From: Drosophila pseudoobscura
Taxonomy: Eukaryota > Arthropoda > Insecta > Diptera > Drosophilidae
Direction of reading: 5' to 3'
NCBI RefSeq assembly: GCF_009870125.1
Contig: NC_046679.1
Coordinates: 22,444,001 to 22,508,000, forward strand
Length of the DNA: 64,000 nucleotides
Shown: piece by piece, positions 49,425 to 60,388 of the stretch
Numbering within the stretch: position 1 is the first letter of the stretch
Layout of the letters: every line of letters starts with the position of its first letter
Translations under genes and position numbers: made by a program
The notes under the pieces: generated by a model
What the model was told of the DNA's origin: nothing
Database searches by the model: none
What the model saw: the letters and a program-made list of their open reading frames with translations, nothing else

Positions 49425-50383
49425 AGCTATAACATTTGGTTTATTTTTCGCAGTTTGTTGCTGAAAGGTTTAGAAAGACCGAGAGTAAGACAAGATCTGG
49501 GATACCGAAAGAACACTGGAAATTTGGATAGCTTTAAAACTGCCCTTGGCCGAGTGTTCAACAGATCCATCATAGAATAACGCACTTCTTTTTTGAAGAA
49601 CTGCACCTTCCGCAGGTCTTTTTGCAAGGGAATGAGGATTTCGGTGGAGGATCCGCCACTGATTGGCACCATCGACACCCCTCAGATTGTGATTGGCCGT
49701 GAACTGCTGGCACTACCTGTGCTGCTGGTACTGCTTGTGGTTGGTATCCAGGCGGGAAAATTACCGTTACGCTACCAGTCAGCTTGCACGCACATCGTTT
49801 GCCCTTGTCGGAGCTGGACTCTGCACAATTAAAGTTTGGTAGGACAATGCGTATATATTATAACACATTCGCTTATACTTACTGCGATCCATTTTATCTC
49901 AGCCTGGCCAAGGCAACAACATACAGGCCAAAAAACGCAATAGAACAGATCTGGCAGCTACTAAAATTGTGGAAAGTATTTCTTTTATAATAAACTTATC
50001 TTGACAACTTTCTCGTCGTTTTTTTTTTGGCTTTATTTGCTCAACTCGAACCTTCTACTGAAACGTTTCGTTCTCGTGCAGAGTCGCGATTTTTGAATTT
50101 TCTACCATTTCCATTAGCGTGCTACTGGAATCTGTAATGACTTTGAAACTCTATACAAAGCTTCCTTTATGCAGAGCATTTTAATAGTTAAAGTAGATCT
50201 GGATCTGTGGCAATTCGTTCCTTAATTACTGACTCGCCAACGAGAGCAACAAGGACCAGAGAACCTGCTTCTTCAAAAGTATTTAGCATACAAATAAATA
50301 AATAAACCTCCCCAATCTGGCCCTCTCCAAGAAATTCCGGAATTGAATGGGATTTTGTTGTGCTTCTTATGCCTGCCCATTTA
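49425..50383 (-). repeat. tandem duplication unit 1 (about 960 bp)
   Basis: Direct repeat of the next unit (50384-51338). Both start at TAGCTATAACATTTGGTTTATT, include one small Cys-rich gene, its promoter, and a shared downstream spacer ending in CTCGAACCTTCTACTGAAACG and CTGACTCGCCAACGAGAGCAAC blocks. Differences are scattered substitutions and a few short indels, so the duplication is recent. Confidence 0.88.
49570..49892 (-). CDS. Cys-rich mini-exon family protein, 86 residues
   Basis: Exons 49883-49892 (ATGGATCGCA, donor GTAAGT) and 49570-49820 (acceptor TTGTGCAG) join in phase to give a start of MDRKSSSDKGKRCACKLTGS. A central PAAQVVPAVHGQSQSEGC stretch follows, and a tail with CKKTCGRCSSSKKKCVIL. 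It is homologous to the 94-residue product on its left and almost identical in parts to the next copy. The second residue is Asp where the others have Gly. AATAAA lies at plus-strand 49440-49445. A different frame over the same DNA is also open, but only this frame keeps the shared Cys pattern after splicing. Function unknown. Confidence 0.72.
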
Positions 50384-51338
50384 GCTATAACATTTGGTTT
50401 ATTTTTCGTAGTTTGTTGCTGAAAGGTTTAGAAAGGCCGAGAGTATAAATGTCTACAATTGCCCTTGGCCGAGTGTTTCTGTAGCGCCTTCTGCTCCTGT
50501 TCAACATATCCCTGGGTTAACGACTCCATCATAGAATAACGCACTTCTTTTTGGAAGAGCTGCAGCTTCTGCAGGTCTTTTTGCAAGGGGATGAGGAGTT
50601 CGGTGGAGGATCCGGAACTGATTGGCACCATTGACACCCCTCGGATTGTGATTGCCCGTGAACTGCTGGCACTACCTGTGCTGCTGGTACTGGTTGTGGT
50701 TGGTATCCAGACGGGCACGCACATTGTTTGTCTTTGTCGGAGCTGGACTCTGCACAATTAAAGTGTGGTAGGACAATGCGAATTTCTTAATACACATTCG
50801 CTTATACTTACTGCGACCCATTTTATCTCAGCCTGGCCAAGGCAACAACATACAGGCCAAAAAACGCAACGAAACAGATCTGACAGCTACTAAAATTGTG
50901 GAAATTGTATTGTATTTCTTTTATAATAAACTTAATCTTGACAACTTTCTCGTTGTTTTTTTCGTTTTATTTGCTCAACTCGAACCTTCTACTGAAACGT
51001 TTCGTTCTCGTGCAGAGTCGCGATTTTTGAATTTTCTACCGTTTCCATTAGCGTGCTACTGGAATCTGTAATGACTTTGAAACTCTATACAAAGCTTCCC
51101 TTATTCAGAGCATTTTAATAGTTAAAGTAGGCCAGATCTGGATCTGTGGCAATTCGTTCCTTAATTACTGACTCGCCAACGAGAGCAACAAGGACCAGAG
51201 AACCTGCTTCTTCAAAATTATTTAGCATACAAATAAATAAATAAACCTCCCCAATCTGGCCCTCTCTAAGAAATTCCGGAATAGGATGGGATATTGCTGT
51301 GCTTCTTATGCCTGCCCATTTAGCTATAACATTTGGTT
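50384..51338 (-). repeat. tandem duplication unit 2 (about 950 bp)
   Basis: Second copy of the unit described at 49425-50383, with the same gene and spacer order. A 77-codon frame at 51115-51348 (starting MDNKPNVIAK) is largely kept in unit 1 as well, but its conservation is what recent duplication alone would give, so I do not call it a gene. Confidence 0.88.
50529..50821 (-). CDS. Cys-rich mini-exon family protein, 76 residues
   Basis: Exons 50812-50821 (ATGGGTCGCA, donor GTAAGT) and 50529-50749 (acceptor TTGTGCAG) give MGRKSSSDKDKQCACPSGYQ, then the same VHGQSQSEGC core and a CKKTCRSCSSSKKKCVIL tail. Compared with the copy at 49570 it has lost a ten-residue block (KLTGSVTVIF) in frame. 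The frame stays open despite the deletion, which argues for selection on this reading rather than a dead copy. AATAAA lies at plus-strand 50398-50403. Function unknown. Confidence 0.72.
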
Positions 51339-51520
51339 TATTGTCCACATTTTGTTGCTGAAAAATTTAGGGAAGCGTAGAGTAGCTTAGCTGGGTTGTT
51401 GAAGCAGCACTGAGAATTTGGAAGATTTTAAATTTAGAAATGTGTTCCATTGCCCATTCACATTCCAGGCCGAGTAGCTTCGTGGGGGATGCGAGCGCCT
51501 GCTACGCCTGTTCGGATCGA

Positions 51521-52815
51521 TCACTGAATAGCACACTTCTTTTTATGCGAACAGTGTCCGCATTTGCCCCTCCCGTTAGCCTGGTACGTCGGTGGACCCG
51601 AATAGGGCTGACCGCAGCCCACGTAGGCATGAGTGAGTTCCCTAGCAGGGGGTGGTGCTTCTTTCGCGGTTGGCTTGACCGGCGTTTTGCAGAAACAGTC
51701 CACTTTCTTCTTCTCGTGGCAGTTGCATCGCAACGCCGGTACTCCGGGCACCATCCCGGGCCCTTCCTGCAGAGAATCTGGCTTTCGTTGGGGACGAGTG
51801 CACGTATAGGTATCCGCAACTGGCAGGTCGTCCTCCTCTGGCTGCCCTGCACCCGTTGCTGCTACCGGACGTTTGCGACCACCAGGTCCAATTTTCGTAT
51901 TGCGGGTCCTGTTTTTACCGCAATTGCAACTCATGGTGGCGTTTTTTCTCTTTTGAACTTTTGTAGTTGGTAAAACACAGCTCGCCACTTCCGTTTGCTT
52001 CTGCCCCGGCTGCAGTTCTGGCTGCGACATTGGCTGGTCGTAGCCCCCCACTTGCTGTGGCGCCACGTAGGACTGCTCTCGCGGCAGCGGTGGTGGCGAG
52101 TACTGTGGCGTCGACTGTGCCTGGGGATACTGCGGCGATAGTTGTCCTGCGGCGTATTGTGGTGGTGATTGCGCCATGGGGTATGTTTGCCTCACTGCCT
52201 GGGGGCTGGGGGCCGACTGGTATTGAACGAACGACGGATCCTGGCGGAATGCTGGATCTTGGCGGTATCCTGTGGATCGCGGTGCAGCATCTGTCGTACA
52301 TTGTTCCGGGGGGTATTGTCCTTGGAATCTTTGGCAGTAGCCGTGACATCCTCCCCCTCCGGTTCCTGGTTGTTGCGGTTGGCCTTGCTGTGGTGGGGAT
52401 TGCGCTATTGGTAGGTATCTAGCTTCTTGTATCTGGGTGGAGTCCTGTGGCTGCAAAGTTGATTGATAACGCGGTTCCTGCGGCTGCAAGGTCGATTGAT
52501 AGCGTGCTTCCTGTGGCTGCAAAGTTGATTGATAGCGAGGCTGCTGCTGGTATATTTGTTGCTGGTATTGGTCCGACTGGTATTCTGATTGCCGTTGTTG
52601 TGGAGGCATCTGCGAGTACGTTAGATCCTCTGGTGGTTGCTGCTGGGGCGGGGGTGGCGGTGGCTGGGAGCGGGGCTGCTGTGGCGTGCCTGTTGTCGCT
52701 ATGCTACCACTTACGCCGCAAGGGCAGTTGGTGCACTTGCCACAGGGGGTTGCTGCAAGCATGAACCACTCGTTATTGCGGCTAGACAGTCAAAATAAAA
52801 CGAATACTCACACAT
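51521..52815 (-). CDS. long Cys/Gln/Pro-rich member of the mini-exon family, 411 residues
   Basis: Exons 52812-52815 (only ATGT, donor GTGAGT) and 51521-52752 (acceptor CTTGCAG) join in phase: MSTPCGKCTNCPCGVSGS. The middle (residues about 25-250) is Gln/Pro/Tyr-rich with four RYQSTLQPQE-type 11-residue repeats. The C-terminal third has Cys clusters (MSCNCGKNRTRN, CNCHEKKKVDCFCKTP) and the family tail GKCGHCSHKKKCAIQ. Head and tail match the three short members, so those look like versions without the long Gln-rich insert. There is an internal Met at MSCNCGK, but the upstream part is open and in family register. It resembles cross-linked sperm or eggshell structural proteins in composition only; the family is not recognised. 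Confidence 0.78.
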
Positions 52816-54127
52816 TTTCGCTCACTTACTGGCCGGAAACAAAATGGGAACACATCTGACATCTACAACAAATGTTGAACGTATGCCCCAAATAATGAGA
52901 CACTTCCTACTTGGCACTTTTTTCCAACTGTTTTATTATACCTGAACCTCGAGGAGCATAGGGGTATATTGGGGGTATGAAGGTGGATGTCTGTAACACC
53001 CAGAAGGAAGCGTTTCCGATTTCATAAAGTATATATATTCTAGACCGGCATCAGCAGCCGAGTCGATATTGCCATATCTGACTGTCCGTCCGTCTGTCCC
53101 GATGAGCGCCTAGTTCTCAGAGACTACAAGACTATAAGTTAGAGCAACCAAATTTTTTTGTGAAGGCTCCTCTCATATCTCTGGAGAGATGTGAGAATAA
53201 AAAAAGTGGCATATGTAAAAAAAGGCAAAAAAAAAAATGGAAACATAAATGGTTCAACTAATTTTTATGACATTTTTTTGGAAGAAAATCAATTTATCGC
53301 TTTTTGAACAACGATACCAAACGAAATATAAATTATATTGTATTACAATTACATAAATCATAAGGTCATATACATATGTATGTGTTGTATATACTGACTG
53401 AGTACCGGGTATACCATTTACCATTGTCTTTTCTGAATACAGACTCCAAACTCCTCTGGATACTTGCTTTTTTTGCAGGACTACGCTGTTGGATTTAAAT
53501 GGTTTCCACAAGACATAGTCAAACCGAGCCGACCGAAGGGTCACCAATAGTTGCATCTACAGTTTTACTGGCGGACCTTTATATTTCAGCCCTTTGTGGC
53601 TCCTAACAGGCTTCGGCTTGATGGAATGGAATAGTCCAGAAAGAGTTGCTGATCGTGGAGGCCTCGAGCTGCGCTCGCTATACCAAGAAAATAAAAAAGA
53701 CAAGAAAAATATGGTACATTGCAATTTTGTTCAATAATCAATCAATGACTCCAACGTCAAAAGACGTTTATTTCAAATTAAGGTAAGTCAAATAATTACA
53801 TATGTTTATAATTGTGACAAGGATGTTGAATACTTATATGTATTTTTATTTAATATGTCAAAAACAAAACAATCTGAGATAATTTCTTAACTAATTACGT
53901 TTTTAATCAGTTTCTTCATATTATATTAACGAAAAAGGGTATACAAATGCCCAAACTCCGGTTGACGTCCATACTTACGTTACATTCCATACTCACTTAC
54001 GTTACCACTGTTTTTTGTTGATCATTTTGGCTTAAACCATGTTTTAGACACAATATAATAAAAAGGAGTACTTAAACATAGCTAATCTTGTAGAAAATGT
54101 ATTCGTCAGAGCTAAAGGTTTTAGTTA
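52816..54127. other. spacer with dispersed repeat fragments
   Basis: From 52936 a repeat with TATACCTGAACCTCGAGGAGCATAGGGG and the CAGAAGGAAGCGTTTCC block matches the one near 48771. From 53050 it continues into AGCAGCCGAGTCGATATTGCC and GACTGTCCGTCCGTCTGTCC, a tract that recurs across Drosophila genomes in old mobile elements. A hairpin (TCTCATATCTCTGGAGAGATGTGAGA) lies at 53172-53194. No intact element ORF is present, and no gene is seen to 54127. Confidence 0.55.
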
Positions 54128-54495
54128 GTCAGAATTATTCAACGGAATATCAAAATTGAGCAATAGTAACGATTTTTCTCTTACGTTTTATTACGTTTTA
54201 CTCTCTGACCTTCTTCGTTAAAACCTTTTTTAGACTAAATCCAACAAAAGCAAGTATATATATCAAACCAGTCAAGTAGAAATTAATTCAAAAATCGTAT
54301 AAAATTATGTGGGCATGGCTAAATGTTCTATCTAGCTAGTAATATTCCACGGACGATCAAAAACGAGGAATATGTATAATAGAACTTGAACTCGTCAGTA
54401 TACTTACGGTATATTTTTAAAATGAGACGATATATTTTGGTATATTTCTGAGGGTCGACCGGCATATTTCAACGATAAACACGAGGTCACACTGC
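54128..54495 (+). repeat. dispersed promoter-linked repeat, copy B
   Basis: Plus-strand copy of the repeat at 45600-45950. It ends in ACGAGGTCACACTGCGCC, which includes a perfect GGTCACACTG (54485-54494), directly before a GC-richer stretch that behaves as the first non-coding exon of Cerk. Confidence 0.8.
54485..54494 (+). promoter_or_regulatory. GGTCACACTG core promoter motif
   Basis: Exact match to the Drosophila Motif 1 core, which marks TATA-less housekeeping promoters. It belongs to repeat copy B. A transcription start within about 50 bases downstream would fit the first exon ending at 54999. Confidence 0.7.
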
Positions 54496-54499
54496 GCCA

Positions 54500-54999
54500 C
54501 ACTCAAAAAAAAAATTCTTCGAGCGGGGTCGGTTGCGTCGCGCGTTTTTCTTGTCTTTAGAAAAACATTTTAAAATGTGCAATGCATAAGCTATAAACAA
54601 TCAGTTCTGTGCATTAAAATATTTAGTTTTAAAGTGCTTGTTTAGTGTGGAATTCGAATCATAATTGGTTGTAGAGCCGAAGTTTGTGGGAAACAACCCT
54701 TTCCGACGTGTAAATCTTCCCTTCGAGCATTTCTAACGGCAGTTTGAGTTTGTTATTGCAAATTCTTCTGTACAGAGTTTTTGAGTAGTTAAAGTACCTA
54801 ATTGAAAAAGTCATTAAGAATTGCCGTTAGTTTTCCCGTCTTATCTGTATATGTGTGTGCTTGAGAGTGTGTTAAGTGCGCGAAAGTGCAATGCGTGTCC
54901 GTATTGAATTTTCTTGATTTCCCCAACCGCGACGTAGCTGCATTCAACACTTACACACGGTGTTTGTATGGATATACGGATATACCTACAATATAATAG
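54500..54999 (+). other. Cerk: probable non-coding first exon of Cerk
   Basis: A stretch following the Motif 1 promoter and closed by a strong donor (ATAATAG followed by GTAAGTTG) at 54999/55000. It holds no long open frame. The next plus-strand coding exon with a matching acceptor is at 60359, so I infer it is the Cerk 5' UTR. It could instead belong to an unseen gene. Confidence 0.5.
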
Positions 55000-57900
55000 G
55001 TAAGTTGTCCCCACACCCCACCCCTGCCTCGTTTAGTCAATTACAATCAGCAACCGGCATTCCAATTGGATATTGGATACTCTTGCAACAACAGTAAAAC
55101 ATTTCTAGCTATTGAAATAATGGGCAGACAAACAAGTCGGGCACACATACATGAATGTATACACACAAATTCTCTCCCCACACACTCACAGGAATTCCGC
55201 AAGCTCACACGCACACACACACACAAAAGCTACAGCTGAGTTGTTGCTGTTGTTCTCACAGCTGTCTGGTATTGTGATAACTGTGTAAGGGAGAATTCCA
55301 GCGGGGGAGAGGATGGAATGATGCTGCCCCCAATTGGTTTCGCTCCATCTCTGTCTAATACTCTCCCCCTCACACATGCTGTTTTAGGCGAGTGCGAGTG
55401 CACTGAAAAAGCCCTGCTGTTCGGGCGTTGCAACCCATTCCCATTTGGCACGTGGCCAGGAGCTAGAACAACTGTAAATGCATACCAGATACAGTGGTCA
55501 CTGAATAAGAATTACTTTTAAAGAATAGAAATTATAGAATTTCTAAAAACTAAAACTAAACCAAAAGAAAGTTCAATTTAATTTATGAATTAAGTCTCTT
55601 TGGAAAGTGTAGCAAAGTGGTTCTTTTCTGAGAGCTATCCCTGTACCTTATACAATTTTTGTTTAATTTCACTGCAATTTACATTTCTTTAAATCATTTT
55701 GTTTAGCCATAAAACAAAAAGTTTCTTTAGAACAATTTCCTTTTGATTTTCTTTGGCCAGCTGGTTTTCCTGGCTTTCTGGGTCACAGATTAATGGCTTC
55801 ACACATTTTAGTGGGAGCTCCTAATGTTATTTCTCTTATCGATTGCGTGTGTGTCTGTTTGGTGTCTGAAAGGTCAGACGTGGGCTGGATCTATGACCGA
55901 CTGCGACAAAGCGGGTCAAGTTTGTAACAGCCGGTGCACAAGGGTTAAGTAAGAACATGTTAAAGGGGTATTAAGATAGCGGTAAATACCCTACTGCTTC
56001 TCACTTAGCAAGCAGTTTAATTTCTTCCATTCAAATTGAATTTTAAAGCCAATTATTGTGGTCTTAAGTGGTTTCTTTTTACTTATCAAAGAAATGGTAC
56101 TTTTTGCTATATTTGATAAATGTGTCCTCTTATCGGTGGACTCTCCCTCTGTGGAGGGAGTCAACATTTCCGCTCTGAAAACACAGACACACAGATTGAT
56201 TTATATTTTATCGTATGCCACGAGGTCTTTTACTCCGCTCCGCTCAAAAGTGTCTTACAAGCTTTAATGTATTTTAATTAAATATTTATTGATATCATGT
56301 GTTCGGATATGAGTCACTTTTAGTGAAATTTACAACTAAGAACTCTGTTTGTGGGACACACATGTTCGAAAATGTCCAAAAAATTATCTATTATTATCGA
56401 TTCGTAAGATTTTCAGTGTGAAAGTTCGAGAATATCAAATATGTATCTCTAGGAATCATGCCCCTTTTCTACACGTTGTACCCTAACCCCCATATAATAC
56501 TAGATGTCATCGGTCATATCTTATCTTTGGTAAACGAATAGCGCAAAAAAATATATAGTATTCTCCGATTGCTACCCGAGATAACCCTCGAATACACATA
56601 TGTACACGCACACATACATATGTACATGCGTCGTATATGGGGTACTAAAGCACTCGAATGTTATTGTTTGGTTTTAGCGATAAGTCCCGTCCTTCTGAAC
56701 AATAGATTCTTTGTGGTTTGTACTCTCACAAAGGGCAGTACTCTCGTACGTAATGGAGCCAGTTTGTTTGACTAATCGACAAACTATGATGTTAAACAGG
56801 TAATCATTGCATCGCTTGCGTGACCCTTAATTAGGGGCTAACATCATCATTTTGTAGAGATTCGTGGCATTTGAAAACAACAAATGGGAATAACAGCCGC
56901 CATTAGCGGCATTTATTAAGAATATGTCCCCCATTTTTTTTATTTTTCTGGAATAGGAAATGAGTGGTTTCCCCCCAATCAGAAATATCCTCCACTTTCC
57001 GTTCATATTTGATTTTATTTACTTATCGTGTATTTTGTTTACACATTTCCTGAGGGGGCCGCCTCTTGTTTTTTCCGCTGAGAGGTACATCCATTCCCCC
57101 ATCCCCCATTTATGATTGATTTGTACATAGAAAACAGAGAGAGAGAGAGAGTGCAAAGCAAACATTTATTTTGAGCCCATGTTTATTTATAATTAAGTTT
57201 TGTTCGTATTCCCTCTACAAAAGGCATTTCGTTTGTAAAAATTAATTACTTTTTGGCATCAAAAATAGCTTCGAGTGTCGGGCTCTGCCTTTAAGATGGC
57301 AAAAAACGAGAAAGTGAAGATTTATGTATAATATAATGAGGTTTCTTCAGCGATGTATCCCTAGACAGGGACTATAAATATATCTCGCACCGTACCAATC
57401 CAATTAATGGTTTCGGGCCTCCAGAAAGGGCTCTAATGTATCTGAATCCCTTCCCACAATCCCCTCTTTTCAAAACTAGTAATCTAGATCACATTTTCCC
57501 TTTATTTTTAGTCAAATAAAATAAAATCTATAGCACTTCAGAGAATTGATTGGTAAGTTCTTTAAGTTCTTCCCTCCCCCTGTTTGAGGCATCATTTAAA
57601 CCAAACATTCCGATGGCCAAAATAAACTTTTTATATTTGAACGACGACCATAAAAAAGAAAACATTAAAGCGAGCTTAATTAACTTTTTGCACTGCCATT
57701 TGAGTGCCCTTCATGGCCGAATGGCTGCAGTTAAAGACCCCATCAAAATATGAGCATCTGAATGTCAAGATCGGAATATATATACATATATACCCGTACC
57801 CGTACGAGTAGTGGCAGGAAATGATTCAAAACTGGCTGCAGAGTCACAAGTATTGCCGCAGCTGCCGTTTCAATGCAGTTTCCGCTGAGATCTTGAGTAC

Positions 57901-58300
57901 AAGCCCGGTTATTTTGTGAACAACAGAGCGATTCAAGGCGAAGGTCAAGCCGTGTGCTGCACGCAATCGGAGCGGAGAGGAGAGAGCAGAGTAGCAGAGA
58001 TTGGAGTAGACGAGAGAGAACTCGTTTTCCAAACTGCTTTTTGAGAGCGAACGCAGCTTCCTCACTCTGCTGCTGCTGTGGCTGAGTGGCTGAGCGATTC
58101 TAAAACTTAGTTTTTTTGCGGGTTTTGGGTGCTGCGGATCGGTCCGGTCCGTTCTGTTCCGTTCCGTCTGTCTGGCTGTCGCACTTTTCAGTGGGGGATA
58201 ACCTTGAACATTGCTCACACGACGCGTGAAACGGGGGTCTCTGGTCCGCCGTCCGTCGTCTGTCAACCGTCGGTGTTTTCAGTTCTGGTTTCAAGTATCC
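55000..58300. other. probable Cerk 5' intron
   Basis: No coding exon recognised. AT-rich with short CA and GA runs (about 55205-55225, 57136-57152). It contains a GC-richer patch at 57840-58300 that leads into a possible alternative first exon. Confidence 0.45.
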
Positions 58301-58373
58301 AAGTGTCTGGTCTCTAATTAGCAACAACAAAGTGCTGGAGCTCTCGAGAGAGTCGCCTCGTGGCTGACTAAAG
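58180..58373 (+). other. Cerk: possible alternative Cerk first exon
   Basis: A TTCAGT initiator-like sequence near 58187 and a donor (CTAAAG followed by GTATGA) at 58373/58374 suggest a second promoter and non-coding exon splicing to 60359. Only motif-level evidence supports this. Confidence 0.35.
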
Positions 58374-60358
58374 GTATGACTAACTAAACATTGAATATAT
58401 TATATTTCTACACGGCATGGTGGGGCGTACAAGGGTAAACACAGGTGGAAGAAGGTGGAGAAAAACAATTAACTATGCTATATTGTGCTATAAGCTTGAA
58501 ACTTGAAATTCCACGTTAACTTTAGACTTTGAAAATCAAACAAAAAGGTATAGAATGCCCCTACATCTACCTCTTTTAATGATTATAGTATTCATATTAA
58601 ATCAGTATAGGTTTTATCTACCAAACTGTTCTCTAACAAGAAAGTATTCCTTGGATAATCGGGGGACTACATTGATCTCTGGATATATTGAATTACTGGA
58701 TATCCCCATATTCGAAATATCATTGAACACATTCTCCTTTCCACTCTCTTAAATAAATTTGCATAGACATATGACAATATTCAGTTTGTTCTTCTCAAAT
58801 AAGAAAAAGATTCATTGTTCTTCGGGGCATAATTCTTAAGAACTCAACTCTCAAAGATGTTTATCCCAGAGTTTATTTTCGGTGTCTCTCGCTCTCTGGA
58901 TCTCCGTATCTCTTTTTGTGTCAAATATCTAATGCATACAATTTATAGAGCAAACATGACCTGAATGTGGGAGTAGTTGCCAGCATTGAAATTACTATGA
59001 AATACGAGTGTTCTGGAGATTATTTTTAAGGAATTCCGTCTTTTTTATGGTATTTTAATGAAACACTTTGATTGCTTCGAGTTTTGCTGTGATTTCTAAA
59101 GAGCTTCAAAAGCAATTCTTGGATTTCTTGGGGAAATCTTGGGTCTTGAATGATCTACTTCCCTTTTCCCTTGCATTTCCCGCTTGAAATTGAGAGTTCA
59201 ATCAACTCTGCGCCTGCATTGTGTCTTTTGTGTTTCCCCTCAACGATTGCAAAAGCAAGCAACATTTTAAACCAGTTTTTCTTTACAAATTTACACTTTT
59301 GCGCAGTGCCCCCAAGGCGTCCGTCCTCACCTCACGTTGGTTCGAGTTCAGTGCGCTATGAGCACGAAATAAGTGTAGCACATACCTATGTACTTATAGC
59401 CATATATACATATACAATGTATGGGTACAATCGTGTGCACAATCATGCTTATAAGGTTATATGGTAAGAGGTGGAACAAGTTCTCAGAATGTGCACTTTT
59501 TTGTGCCGCTGATAAGCACTGAAACGATGAAGCGACGGTAACTACAACTATATATTTATGGAAGGAAAAGTACAATATTCCTGAAGGGAACTTGCCAGTA
59601 ATCCCATAAGCAGTGCACTGCTTGATGGAAAACGTGATAGTGGATGGCATACCAGGGGGAATTTTATTTTTACTCAAGGGAAAGATATACATATGTTGTA
59701 AATGGGAGGGAACCCATGTGCACTAAATGTCAGTTAAATAAGGGTTTGACTATCTTTAAGGTGCTTATAGATGGGTGTCCTTCTGCAGGGAACTCCCCTT
59801 AAATTATACTTTTATCCGAAAACTCTACATTTCTGAGTCACACATTCCTATGACCGTTTGCACTGTTTATCAATAATCACTATCATCGTTATGAACCGCA
59901 TTGATGGATGGTTTGGATACTGCAATATAATGACTGTTATTATACGCCGAAATATGGGTTTAGTTGATGATCATTGAACCGCATAGAACCTTCATTCAAC
60001 GAACGAATGTTGTTGGGGGTTTCATCAAAGGTTTTCATTCCACAAATCGTTAGCATGGAAATGCTAATGACTCTGAAAGATTTGATTGGATTACTGGATC
60101 TGGGGGAGGGGGGTAACCCCCGCACTCTGTACTCTTTACCTGTTCTTTTATCGCCTCTTCCTCTATCTCTCATTACATCAATTAAGACGAAAAAAAGAGA
60201 ATGGAGGCGACGCGTCGTCGTAACTCAAAATTAATGGCAGAGACGAATCACCTTTTCTTCACCTCTCAGCAGCTCCACCACTCCCCCTGCTGCTCCCTCC
60301 TGTGCCCTACCGTTTGCCGTTTCTAATGGAAACCTGTTTTCTTTTCTGCCTTTTTCAG
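58374..60358. other. intron before the Cerk coding exon
   Basis: About 2 kb without a supported exon. It ends in a clear polypyrimidine tract and acceptor (CTTTTTCAG) at 60358. Confidence 0.55.
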
Positions 60359-60388
60359 CGCCGACAAAGCCATCGACGGAGAGCAGAG

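Noticed and set aside
50428-50757. 109-residue minus-strand frame over the 76-residue gene
   Set aside because: It can be spliced from the same mini-exon region only with an AG-retaining junction without a GT, and the Cys pattern shared with the other family members appears only in the other frame.
53040-53165. Possible intact transposon
   Set aside because: Only repeat fragments typical of old Drosophila elements are visible; no transposase or reverse transcriptase frame is present.
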